From Ooceraea biroi (Eukaryota > Arthropoda > Insecta > Hymenoptera > Formicidae), in NCBI RefSeq assembly GCF_003672135.1, contig NC_039516.1, positions 5,067,838 through 5,131,837 of the forward strand: a stretch of DNA of 64,000 bases, read 5' to 3'. Shown in pieces: positions 27,301-38,811 of this stretch. The translations under genes were made by a program, and so were the position numbers. Position 1 is the first letter of the stretch. Every line of letters starts with the position of its first letter. The notes beneath the pieces were generated by a model that saw only the letters and a list, made by a program, of their open reading frames with translations, had not been told where the DNA came from and did not search any database.

Positions 27301-30300
27301 AGGAAGATCTTCGTGTCTTCTCCACCTCTTTCTTCATGCCTTCCCCGTATCTCTTGCAACCTTCTTTCGCTCTTCCTTTTCGTCCTCACTTTATACATCC
27401 ACTTTCCTCTTCTCCCCCGTAACTTCACTCTTGTGGCTTCCCTTCTCGTCTTTTTCCTCCGGTCCGGTTTTCATCTTCGGAGATTCGTTCCTCGTCGGTC
27501 TCACCGACCCTCTTCTCGCCACGTCTCTCTCTTTCTCTCATCTTCTTCTGGGTAGAACTTTGTGCTTCTTCTCTTCTGCGAGCGTGACGCTCCTCTTCTA
27601 TGTTGCTCTTCATCTCCTTCTCTTCATACGCTGTTGGGCCATGCACGCCATAACGCTATTTCCGTCGACGCACAGTGCAAACGCCGTAAGTCGCTTAACG
27701 CGCGCTGGACACCGGGTACGAAGCATTCGATGTCAAGTTTTCACAATAAAGTTGAGATCAAAGTGCCAAGATACCTGAGTCTGCCTTAATTCACTTAACA
27801 CCCAATAACAGTTTTTCATCATATCTTTTTAACGCAATTTAGTTTAGGAATATCGTCATGTTGTATTTTTAAAATGAAATGAATTTTTTAAAACGTGATT
27901 ATAAGAAACAATTATCAAAATGTGAAAATTTAATTAGAGAAAATTTAAACACGTTTATTTTCATGACAGTACTAAGATCTCTTTTTTATTAATCTCATTC
28001 TGTATAATCTTTATTCAATCTAAGAATGTAAATCATACTTAAAAAATTAATAATGATATTATGATCAATTGAAATGTGCTCCTCTCTTTGCAAGTCTGAT
28101 TTCTTCTAATATTAGTAATATGATAGAAAAAAATGTTACCACGTCATTGTGGCATTGTAATGGGGTACCATTGTCGGGTTCAAAGCGCTAAAGATCCAAG
28201 GGTGCGCATGTTTTAGCAGACTATATATAGATCGACATGTGTTTTGGGACTGGACCTCGACGACCTGCATAAGTCTCGATAATGCGAGGAGAATTTTTTT
28301 CTTTTGAAACCCGAGACGTCTATAATGAGCGTGGCGCTCGCTAACAATTAGGCAACAGTTTTATTGGTCGGCGGTATAAAATCAGCCGTTCTAAGCGAAT
28401 TCTCAGGAATTAAAAGCGGGCGTAACTCAATCTAAATTGTTTGTTCTCGGTCGCCGTCTGGCTGAGCAGCTAAGGGCATTCTTAACTCATAATTCGAAAC
28501 AATCGCACATAATTGAAATCTAAGGTCAGACGTGAAGGGTGTGGATCAAAGGGCAAATGACGCACAAGCGCATTTGGTCTGCATGAGCAACAAAAAATAT
28601 CATCATGTCAAATAATGAGATAGAGGTGAATGGAATTTATTACAATTTTAATTACTAGTCAAGTTGAATATTTGCTATCATTAATCTATTATTAAATTTA
28701 TCTATTCAAATGTAGAACATTTTTGTAAGCAATCTATAAAGTATCATTGGATTATAATATATTAAATTTTTCAATAAAGTTATCATGAGAAAATTTAAAA
28801 ATATCGAAATCTAGAAGTCTATGTACGAATTTTAAAGAATCTCTAGAGAATACGGAATAAGGAGAGTTAATAAGGAGAGTTAATGGAAGTTAATGAGTAG
28901 AGCTTTGGTTTCGTTCTATGACTTGTGTTGAGTAAGAAAAACTTAAAGAATGTTTTCCGAAACAATCTTTTTTATAATGACATTTGGCGTGACTGAGAGG
29001 ACTTTGAAGAACCTTTATGCGTTGGTCCCACGGGAGCACTCGCGAGATGTTCTCTCCGCTTGTGCTCCAGCCTCCCGTGACTTTCTGCTTTCGTTTTCCC
29101 TGGCGACGAGATTCTGCTGGCAGGCGAGTATCAGTCAAAACAGTATCACGTGGCACGAATCTGTCCATTCTGTCATGGGAAACTCGTGCAGGAGATGCTC
29201 TCGCTCTTGGCCATGGCTTACCGCCGAATCTCCCATACTACATTTTAGAAAGGAAATGAAAAAAGGAGATTTGACGGACAGTTCCCAGAGGTTCCCGCTC
29301 GGCCTAAAATAAATCACGATCGCGAGTTGACAATAAAGTACCATGATCTATTGCGTATAGCGTACCTGAGCTAAAAGAAATTCTCCAATATTTTATTAGC
29401 AGTAACAATTCTCGTAATTTTACTCCTTTTTCGATTTTCCTGAAATTTCTGTTAACGCAGTCTCAATTAGGTGTTTCAAGAGTTCAAGGTTCCTTAAAAG
29501 GAGATTTCTCAAGAATTCTTGGACGAAAGGAAATACGGAAGACATGAGGAACGTTCTGCGAAACGCTATACGAAAGAAGCCTCTTTTCTTTTTACCGAGG
29601 CTTCGCCAACGTCTGTAACGACTAAAACAAGTCGGGTTCACGTCGCTCGAGTTTCCACTTTCCAAGTCGGACTTGGATCGAAGCAAACAGCCGTGACGTC
29701 AGTGAAATTGCATAAAACTGCGAGGCGCAATGACACACTGATACAATTTGCGCGGGGCCACGACGGTGGCAGAATATGCATCGTCATCCAAATATAAACG
29801 AGTAAAACGGATCAGTCTGCCGACCGTCTGGTTATTTATCTCGCTTTTCCGAGATTATCCCAAGAACCCCTTGGCCGACCGTTCGACTTGTCCCCGCAGG
29901 GCCGCATGAATGTGAAGATCGCTACACACGATGAATAATCCGCGCTAGTCATCAAGGAGAAACGATGCATTTTGTCACGCGAAAGAACGCGCACCAGTTT
30001 GCAGACGCCTAGCACGAATTCAATAGTGCATTAATTAGCTACGTTCGTTTGTCGGTTTGGCGTTTTGCTCTTTCAGAATGAAATTGATGTCATTAAAGAA
30101 GACGTTAATTCACTAAGTAAGAAATGAAAGAATTAAGAACGAGAAAAAATTTACAGTTTGAAGATAATGATCGATCGGAAATAATTGAAAGACAAAAAGA
30201 ATTGGGCTTAGGAAAAGAAAATGAATCATTATATTTCAAAATCTAACAATCTAATTTGTATCACTAGCATTTTCACAACTTTGCAACATCAATTCGATTA

Positions 30301-31902
30301 ATATCGCCTTAGTTCGTTTAGGTAAATGCGATCTCCGAAATAAATATTACTCGAATGATGTAATTATTCGAGTTATAAATTATTCGAATGATGTGATTAT
30401 TCAACAACTGATCGATTACTCATAAGGAAAATGAGCAGAATTGACTTATTGAATATTTCTGAATCTGACTAAAACTGCGATCAGCAGTTTTATTTATGTA
30501 AAGACCGTGCCGATTTCGCATCAGTGTAAAAAGCTAAATTTATAAATATACCCCGAGTTTTAAAATAGGCACCGGACAGCTTGCGTACCTCGCAAACTGC
30601 ACGGAATCGTTCGGAACTCGACGGAAATTCGAATATCTCCAGACACGCATATCCGCATATCATCCTGATATAAGACGAGCTATGCTCTGGCCAATTTCTC
30701 ATCGCATTTACCGCTAATCGAAATATTGTCACAAGTCCAAGAAGAAGAGGAAGCGAATTCTTTTTCTTCAGTTTTTGAATAAATTTTGTGATCGTTATCT
30801 GAGATGAGACTAAAATTTTATATTGCATTTAAAGCGTGAAGGAAAAAAATCAGATCATTTTTCAGTAATTTCAATGTTGATTGCCTTTCAATCAAGTTTG
30901 CAAAGACAGTGAACACGTTGTTAGACTCTACTCCATCGAGACACAAGTTTTAATGAGTGTCATCCAGCAGATATAAGTTTTGCGTCGGTCCCTTTCAAAG
31001 CCAAGAATTCTTTATGGCAGCTAGTCACACTCCCGTCCCAGATACCTCTTCGGTCCCGGATATACATTTCCAGCTGTAACTTGGACCGCTCGGTATTATA
31101 AATCAAAAACGGACCGCGTTTGTGCCACTTTTCGTCCATGAAGCGGCGTACTTTGACGCAAATTATGGTCGACCATATGCTGATGTAAGAATGTACAGAG
31201 ACTACTGAGTTGTGAACAATGACTTGGTGACGTTCTCGTTAAACTCGTTCGTTTGACAAGAATACGCATCCTCAAGAATACGTATAATCTTCTCAAACTA
31301 CCCTTTCATGTTTCTGAAGACGACAGATTTAGAAAGGTAGATATTTAAATGGGTTTATTGGAAACTTTTCTTATTTTGAAGTATTCTTTATTTATGGCAA
31401 ATGCAAAATATATGATAATATGCAAAGATTGTTTAATCCATTATTTATTTTACAATTTACGATAATTTTTCGATGGTTTTAATATGTAATGCAGTTTTAT
31501 ATTCAGTATATGCATATATTATATAATTTCTATTTACTACGATGTTGGCTTATTCTTATTCCAGCCAGTGCTTGACGAGAGGGCGTTAATGCATGGACCA
31601 AGGAAAATGATCGATTCTAAAACAGGATCCATGTTATCATGTGAGCTGAATTTGTAAAGAAAAGTAGCGCTCTTCTCGCGTTTCTGCACGAGTATGAGCG
31701 CGTAACACGAGAACAAATAAAAATCAGACCGACAGCATAAACAGACACCGGGAATTATATGCAAAATGCGATGACTAGCTCTCGCGAAGAGAGATATTCT
31801 TGTATGCGAAAAAATTTTAAAATAATTCATTCTAGCCAATAAAAAAAATTATATATTATATTTTATTATAATTGTATTACTTATATTTATAATTATATTT
31901 TA

Positions 31903-32764
31903 GGTAATTATGTACTTTAACGGACCCAGCCCCGATGACCTTGACCTTGACATATGTTGTCAAGGTCACCCTCCTGAGTGACCTTGAAGAAGTTTTAGCC
32001 GTCGCTCGTTGTTTGTTAAGAAGTTATAAACAAAGAAAGTTTAATGATTTCGCACGAATTTTTAGCTGTCCACGTGAAGCAAGAACATGATACTGACGTA
32101 TATTACGAAGGTTACCTTCCCGAATAACCCGCACTAGGTTTTAGTCGTCGTTCGTTGTTTATGAAAAAGTTATTAACAAAAGAAATTTCGAAAATATAGT
32201 AGTTATTTTGAAAGAATATTGAATATTGAAAGATATAAACGACGAATATGTATATGAACGAAGAAAGGAAAGTCATTTAAAGCAGTGAATTGTTAATATA
32301 TAGAATAGTTTCTTTTATTTATAAGTACAAAGTATTCTTCACTTTCACCAAAAGCACAAACAGTTAAATACAAAGTATTCTCTGCTTTAACCTAACCTAA
32401 CCTAAGCCTAAGCTAAAATTCCATCAAATATACTCTTTCGTAAACGTATATGGTATCGTAAAATTATGCTTTATTCATTAAACAGTTTTGTTAATAACTT
32501 TTTAACAAACAACGAGCGAAGGGTGAAACCTAGTGCGGGTTATTCAGGAAGGTGACCTTTGTAATATATGTCAAACTCAAGTCCTTGCTTCGCGTGGACA
32601 GCTGAAAATTCGTGCAAAATTATTAAACTTCTTTTGTTAATAACTTTTTAATAAACAACGAGCGACGGCTAAAACCTCTTCAAGGTCACTCAGGAGGGTG
32701 ACCTTGACAACAGATGTCAAGGTCAAGGTCATCGGGGCTGGGTCGGTTAAAGTACATAATTACC
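31903..32764. mobile_element. 862-bp long-inverted-repeat element with apparent 8-bp target duplication
   Basis: The element begins GGTAATTATGTACTTTAA and ends with the inverse TTAAAGTACATAATTACC. Arms of about 290 bp (31903-32194 and 32479-32764) are inverted copies with scattered differences. Both flanks read ATATTTTA (31895-31902 and 32765-32772), an 8-bp target duplication of the kind made by hAT- or P-type transposases; the flanks are AT-rich, so some caution is due. Within each arm a block containing GTCG(C/T)TCGTTGTTT occurs twice. TGACCTTGA or its inverse occurs four times per arm. No coding capacity is seen, so it is a non-autonomous element of unassigned superfamily. Confidence 0.82.
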
Positions 32765-32804
32765 ATATTTTATTATATTTTATTATATTTTATTATATTT
32801 TATT
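32765..32804. repeat. (TATTTTATTA)n ten-base tandem repeat
   Basis: About four copies of a ten-base AT unit fill the gap between the fold-back element and the next mariner. The first copy overlaps the 8-base sequence read as a target duplication, so the tract may have expanded from it. Confidence 0.75.
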
Positions 32805-32805
32805 A

Positions 32806-34088
32806 TTGGGTCATTAAGTATGAAACTTTACAAATAGAACATAAACTTTTGCATTTTTTGGCACATGGACATGATTTATTTTCAATCGAAGTATGCGCCC
32901 ATGTTATCTACACACTTCTGCCATTTTAGTGGTAGTTGGTCTATGCCTCTACCATAGAAGCCAGGAGTACGGGAATCGATGAAGTCGCGGAAGGCTGTTT
33001 CGACTGCCTGTTGAGAATTGAAGAATTTTCCCACCAAGAAGTTGTCCAAATTCCGGAAGAAGTGATAGTCGGTAGGTGATAGATCTGGTGAATATGGTGG
33101 ATGACGGAGAGTTTCCAATTCCAACTCCTGTAGCTTTGCCACGGTCAGTCGTGCAGTGTGCGGTCGAGCATTATCATGCAACAGCATTGGCATTGACCGA
33201 TTGACCAATTTCGGTTGTTTAATAGCAAGTTGTTGCATCATTTCGTCCAGTTGCTTGCAATATACTTCAGCCGTTATCGATGTACCAGGTTTCATAAAGT
33301 TGTAGTAGATAACACCTGACCTGGACCACCAAACAGTCACCATAAGCTTCTTCTGTGTAATGTTGGGTTTCGCGTGATGTCTCGGTGGTTCATCAGCGTT
33401 CAACCACTGATGTGAGCGTTTACGATTGTCGTGAGTATCCACTTTTCATCGCAGGTCACAATTCGATTAAAAAAAGATTCATTTTTGTGACGGGAAAGCA
33501 AAGAAAGGGAAGCCTCTAGACGTTGCGCCTGCTGCGCATCGGTCAATTCGTGCGGGACCCATTTGTCCAACTTCTTTATCTTACCAATTGCAGCTAAATG
33601 AACCAATATGGTGGGTATGGAAACATTGAATATCGATGCCAATTCACGTGTACTTTGAAATGGATCGGACTCTACTACGGCTCTCAAGTGATCATTATCC
33701 ACCTTCGTCTTTGGTCTTCCACGTGGCTCATTAGCGAGGCTGAAATCTCCATCTCTGAAGTTTTTGAACCAATTGCCCACCGTTGCTTTAGTAGTTGAAC
33801 CTTCACCAAATACAGCGTTGATATTACGAGCTGTTTCCGACACTAGTTCCACGGCGGAACTCATATTCATAAATCACACGAATTTTGGACTTTTCCATAG
33901 TTCTATAAAAAAGAATCCACCAATAAAACTAATGAAGATATTTGAACAAACAAATATGACATTTGAAGAGCGAACATACATCTATCACACTAACCGAACC
34001 TGATACTGACGTCTGGCGCCAAATTTGAGATAACAAATGTTAAAGATGGCGCTTTTACATTTGTAAAGTTTCATACTTAATGACCCAA
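32806..34088 (-). mobile_element. mariner element, second lineage, 1283 bp
   Basis: The terminal repeats TTGGGTCATTAAGTATGAAA (32806) and its inverse ending at 34088 are flanked by TA (32804-32805 and 34089-34090). These TIRs differ from those of the copy at 4529, so this is a separate mariner lineage. The element inserted about 40 bp from a fold-back element and about 320 bp upstream of the kinase first exon, on the opposite strand. Both ends are well preserved. Confidence 0.92.
32882..33898 (-). pseudogene. mariner transposase with two frameshifts
   Basis: The likely start is the ATG at 33898 (MEKSKIRVIYEYEFRRGTS). The frame is lost near 33830-33850, resumes as ETARNINAVFGEG, and shifts again near 33400-33440 between CDEKWIL and NRKRSHQWLNADEPP. 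The remainder is open to the stop at 32882. The HTH region, WVPHEL, and three catalytic Asp (TCDEKW, LHDNARPH, SPDLSPTDYHFF, with 34-residue spacing between the last two) are all present, so the decay is small lesions rather than deletion. It cannot make an intact protein. Confidence 0.9.
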
Positions 34089-34410
34089 TATAAAGAAAAA
34101 CGCGTTTGATCGATAAAACAGCGACTCGCGGATTCTCTTTAATCAGCCGTTCTGAGCAACACATTTCATTGATCGCATTCAACGTCCAAACTGCATGCAA
34201 CTCCGTGTGGCCAGCCGCGTGTGATTCGTAAACCGACCGATATCACTCAACCGTTTGAATGATGCTACTCTCCCGCGTTTCCCGTGCGTCGCGCGCGCGC
34301 TCAGAGCTCAGTTGCATCAGAAATGCGTCGGGGGTCGTCGAGCGTCCCGTTGACCGGCCTGCGAAATTTTCACGAGCCCTTCGCGTTCAGCCGCGACACA
34401 GGCCGTGGCA

Positions 34411-37331
34411 ATGACTTCCACCGGTAAGCACGATCGTCTTCTATCGTCAGATTTAATGCGTGTGATTTAACGCGATAGTGTTCTGTGTGCATGGTGCGGA
34501 TAACCCTTGGCACAGCATTTAGTTGCTTCATTATTGCCGACAGTAATGGCGAATTGTATCATTATACATCACTAGCAGCATATATATGTTATGTATAAAA
34601 TCGTAAGAGTTCTGTCGTGCTCGTGCCGGCATTATTTCATCATTAGTCGTCATCATTCAATCGTGTCGTGTTGAGGAACACTGAACGACGACGTAGCTTC
34701 GACATGCCGGTGTCACCAGCAGCGCGCATGCGCGCATCCTTAGGAATTCTCTCAAAAATTCCTCCGAGATTCGATGTGTTCGTATTCAACGGTGTATTAA
34801 TAATCGATTATCACGCAATTTAAAATTCTTCGCAGTAGGATCCGGATTCCGGATTCCATTACGACAGACCAACCTATCTTCGCAGTTTATAGTAGTGATC
34901 AGCTGATCGTTAACCTTACAATCGCGAATTTGGAGCATTGCAGCACGACACGATTTTGATGATTTTCTTAAAAATGCGCTATTTTACGATGTATTTTCAT
35001 GATGGATTTCGTCCGATACTGTGTTTTTCGCTTTTTCTTCTCCCTAACAGACCGGAAATCAACAATCGTTCAATTATTCGTCATCTGTTACGATCAGCTG
35101 ACGACGCTTAAATGATTCTTACGACACTTTACCTGTAATAAAGTCAGCAATTGGGGGACTTGGGGGAAATTGGCGTTTATCGCAATCTTTTTCTCTCTCT
35201 CTTTGCAACACAGAATTCGTCGCCACGTGTGCGAATGTTAGGTTATAGTAAATGCGTCAGCTGTACTGTCTACATTTAACACGAGCACGTATATACGGCC
35301 GGGCTTTGGAGAAAGAAAGAGCGAAGACACAATGCGCAGAAAGTGCAGCTGAAACGAGCACATGTCTGGCTATTGGCGCTCGTCGAGATGGCGTTCGTGT
35401 TTTGTTTGGCGGGAAAGCTGCGCTGGCAGTTGCCTGTTTGCTCATTTCGTGCGCGTGTGTATCGTTCACGCATGAAGAAATCGGAGATTCCGAGGAATTT
35501 GGAAGTTGTACTCGTTTATCATCAATTCCTAGTCAATCGCAAATCGGCAATTTTCGCTGCGTTGTTTAAATTTTAATTAAACCGAAGTGTTATAATTAGT
35601 GCAACAGCCAGTCTCGCGCAACGAACAAGTAAACAGTCGAACTTAACGTGTTAAATTCGCGGTAAGTCATTAATGGTCGAGCAATGAAATGTTGACTGAG
35701 AATTTATGTGCATCTATCTAATTACTCGAACCAATTATCAGAAGTATTATTATATTATAGAAGTTATTAGATCACTGTAGACATTCCATCGTATCAGTAT
35801 TCTTTAAAAGAATAGTTATGATAAAATGTTATCTTCGATATCATTTACGATCGATATACTGTACATTTACCACTGTATTGAGCGTCCTGTGTATTAGCCT
35901 GCTTCCAATTGAGTAACAGCTGATAGCTGAAATTACTATGCATAATTAAATATCAATATTTGACTAGAAGAAAAATTGCTATATTTATATATTTCTAAAT
36001 TATTCATATATTTTAATTGACAGTGAAATCATGTCTATTCTTTCAATCTCTCGCTTTTTTGCTTTAAATAAACGAGGTAAGTTTTATGTTTTTGCACGGC
36101 TACTTTATCTGCAATGCTTTTTGCTGTAATAATACATTTGTTTTAAGAAAGATATCGTAAAATTCCAATTGAGTTAACATGTAAACCGTCGACTTATCAA
36201 GACATTTGATCATTTCGTTATCATTTCTAAGCATAAATACTTGGAAACCTATCCTGTAAATATATTAATTCTAAGAACTTTCATCATCCTTATCATTATC
36301 GCATGCCTCAGAGCAGTGTATCATATTCCTGATTAAGTCAAGTAAGTTCTTAGTCCGCTACTAGACATTAGACGTACTTTGTGTTCAGGCAAGGCAGTTC
36401 TTGAAAGATTCATAAAAATGTCTGGCTCCATTGGCAAATTGTACAAGCATCCCTTTACGGTATGCGTTGAAGGCAACATAGGAAGCGGTAAAACAACATT
36501 TCTAAGCCATTTCAAAAAATTTGATAATATCACCGTGTTGGAGGAACCAGTGGAGCTTTGGCGCAACATATCTGGGACGAATTTGTTGGTGAGTCATGCA
36601 AATATACTTTGGTATACGTCTCAATATTCTCGATAATTTACGCATGTCATGTGTGTCTCTGATACCTTGCAGGAATTAATGTATAGTGATCCGTCTCGTT
36701 ATGCTTTCCTGTTTCAATCTTACGTACAATTGACCATGCTACAATTGCACACTTGTAAGACACCCTCGCCATACAAGATCATGGAGAGGTCTGTCTACAG
36801 TGCAATGTGCTTTATTGAGAATCTGAAGTGTAACAAAGTGTTGCGCGATACCGAAGTTAAAATACTGGAAGAGTGGTATGACTGGTGTCTGAAAAACGCC
36901 AACATAGAGACCAATTTAATAGGTACATATAATCGTATACATTTTGCGAGAAATTATCACAAGCACGTTATCATTGTGTATCTACTTCTTCATTTCTTCC
37001 TTGACTAGTGTACTTAAGGACGACACCTGAGGTTGTGTATGAAAGAATGAAGAAACGAGGTCGGACAGAAGAGAACACCATCTCATTGGACTACTTAAAA
37101 CAGATTCACCATATCCATGATGACTGGCTTTATCATCAAACGTTGAAGCCGGTGCCAGCGCCCATTATAATCATCAATGGTGATCAAGAACTTCCTCAAA
37201 TGGTGGAGGAGTTCGAGAAATGTAAAAATGAGATTTTCAGTAAGGTAATAGAAGACGGTGATGCGAACAACACGATTATAACAGTACCGACGACCCGTGT
37301 TCCGGAAATTAAAGCTGGAATTTCTGACTAA
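34411..37331 (+). CDS. dnk: Deoxynucleoside kinase (insect dNK), two alternative first coding exons
   Basis: Salvage enzyme that transfers phosphate from ATP to the 5' hydroxyl of deoxynucleosides; insects usually have one broad-specificity dNK of the TK2/dCK family. Common exons are 36389-36588, 36673-36922 and 37009-37331 (TAA at 37329-37331). Two upstream exons both end in phase 1 and fit the acceptor at 36388: 34411-34423 (MTST; 261-residue product) and 36031-36076 (MSILSISRFFALNKR; 272 residues). Motifs: P-loop GNIGSGKTT, catalytic Glu in EEPVELWRNI, ERS motif in MERSVYSAMCFIE, and the Arg-rich LID region ERMKKRGRTEEN followed by HIHDDWL. Drosophila dNK is 250 residues. An internal ATG at 36418 would also give a full kinase domain. 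The 5' region around 34.25-34.45 kb is GC-rich and fits a promoter. The gene converges with imd. Confidence 0.92.
35878..35972 (-). pseudogene. Diverged partial copy of imd last exon and its flanking intron
   Basis: About 95 bp here align with about 38903-39000 in the same orientation, at roughly 80 percent identity by eye; the shared core is GTATTAGCCTGCTTCCAAT. On the minus strand the copy still shows an acceptor-like TTTCAG followed by codons for LLLNWKQANTQDAQ, against LLDWKQANTRDAQ in imd. It lies inside a kinase intron about 3 kb from the source. The rest of the imd exon is not recognisable, so this is a dead fragment unless spliced into something unseen. Confidence 0.75.
36031..36076 (+). 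CDS. dnk: Alternative first coding exon of dnk, mitochondrial presequence-like
   Basis: ATG at 36031, 15 codons plus one base, then a consensus donor G|GTAAGT. Joined to the acceptor at 36388 it reads in frame as MSILSISRFFALNKR-GKAVLERFIK into the kinase. The peptide is rich in Ser, Arg and hydrophobic residues and has no acidic residue, as expected of a mitochondrial targeting helix. Use of this exon is inferred from frame and splice sites only. Confidence 0.6.
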
Positions 37332-38811
37332 ATGTGAAATAAAATACAAAAATACTGAATTTCAATATAATATTAAGTTTTGAGAGAGAAAGATTATTAT
37401 TTAGTCAAAATTAAGATATGTTGTGCATTTACGCTGATTGATCACTGCAACTATTGCATTGCTTTTCGTTTATTGTGATACTTCAGTAGCGTCGAACGCA
37501 TTTATCGCACATTCTGTTATTGCGTAGATATTTTTTTGCATATAAAAATTTTGTAATAATATATTACGCTTAAATAATCGCGACAAATTATAAGAGTAAT
37601 TGATGAGTTTTAAATTATTGACGAGAAATGTAAATTTGACTAAATATATACAAAATTTGATTAAATTATTAATATCATTGTCTTATGTAAGATTTGACGT
37701 AATTATTTCGCTATGCATTTAAGTAATTCCTTCATGTTATAAAAACCCTAGATGTAATCAAATGTTTTTATAAACGACAAGTACAAAGTAATCCTAGTTA
37801 GTTGATTTTATATGTTATTAAATTTAAAAAAAAATACGAATATCGATCGAGAGGAAGATTATTCGCGTAAGTCACTAAATGATAACGAAAATAAAGAATT
37901 GAATGTAAAAGAAAGAAGAGATACTATATCCTTATATTATTGAATAAAATATGACTACGCTTGAATAAAAATTAAAGCGAATGTTTGTGCGTACTTGAAC
38001 ATGTATGGACTTATATATTTATCACTATATATATGTGTGTGTGTGTAGAATAAAATTAATACTTTTTGGAGAATGATACATTTATTTCCCCTTAATTTTA
38101 CATTGCGTATTATTACAAGTAAAAAATGCATGTATACATTATGTTGTTACGTGTAGATGTAGTTGTGCCTGTCACGTTAGGCTCATCAATGTCTGGATAA
38201 CATTATCAACCAAATCATGCCCTCGCTAGAACCGCAAGTTCATTTCAATTCCGCGCCTTGTTAAATCGGGCGAAGGCTGAATACGAATCAGTCCGGTCAG
38301 TAATATTCCTTCAGCCAATCCAGCACGTTAGACGAATGCGAACAATCAAGATCGTGCGTCTACATACTACGTCCTAAAGTATGATATGTATAAAAAAGAT
38401 GGAATGCAGTTTCGAGTAAAAAAATCACAATCGTTCGTGTATACGATATGTATTGGATGAGTGCAAAATCCAGATTTTTAGATTCCCTTTCTTCATAAAT
38501 AAAACGCTTTATTTAACTGCACGAACAATCCTTTCACACTTCGTTCGGATGGAATTCGGCCTTCGCACGCCGCTTACATATTTTTGTGACGACAAGTGTG
38601 ACGTCAGAATCTCTCCGATACTCGTAAAGCGTATTAAAAATAGTTGCTCGTCTTCTACCCTTTTTGTTTCACAATGTAAGCACAATCGAATCAAACTGGT
38701 AACTACAGGATGCCGCAATAGCTCATTTAAGCTATTGCTTGAGAAAAAAATCAGGATTTTTGCATTCATCCAATATAAGCGTTCGTAGAGATTTTGACGA
38801 GATGTGTCCGA
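37332..38811. other. Convergent 3' intergenic region of dnk and imd
   Basis: About 1.5 kb of AT-rich DNA holding the 3' UTRs of both genes. An AATAAA occurs at 37338, only seven bases after the dnk stop, and other candidates lie further down. An (AT)n(GT)n microsatellite sits at about 38026-38047. No open frame here resembles a protein. Confidence 0.5.

Larger units (their letters stand above)
16042..31902. other. Gene-poor interval between the Sidestep-family gene and the repeat cluster
   Basis: Almost 16 kb with no coding exon I can support. GC-rich patches around 17.6-18.2 kb, 19.3-19.8 kb, 22.0-22.3 kb, 24.2-24.8 kb and 27.1-27.7 kb give short open frames in several phases at once, which is what composition alone produces. 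The first patches could include the promoter or 5' UTR of the Sidestep-family gene. Simple repeats and palindromes are listed separately. Confidence 0.5.

Noticed and set aside
27134..27778. 214-codon plus-strand frame and a strong donor (AGG|GTGAGT) after its first 16 codons
   Set aside because: The frame is rich in Ser, Leu, Phe and Arg from a pyrimidine-rich tract, and overlapping open frames exist on both strands. No partner exon was found. A non-coding transcript remains possible.
32390..32411. Three CCTAA units, the insect telomere repeat
   Set aside because: Too few copies to be a telomeric insertion; they lie in the spacer of a fold-back element and can arise by chance.
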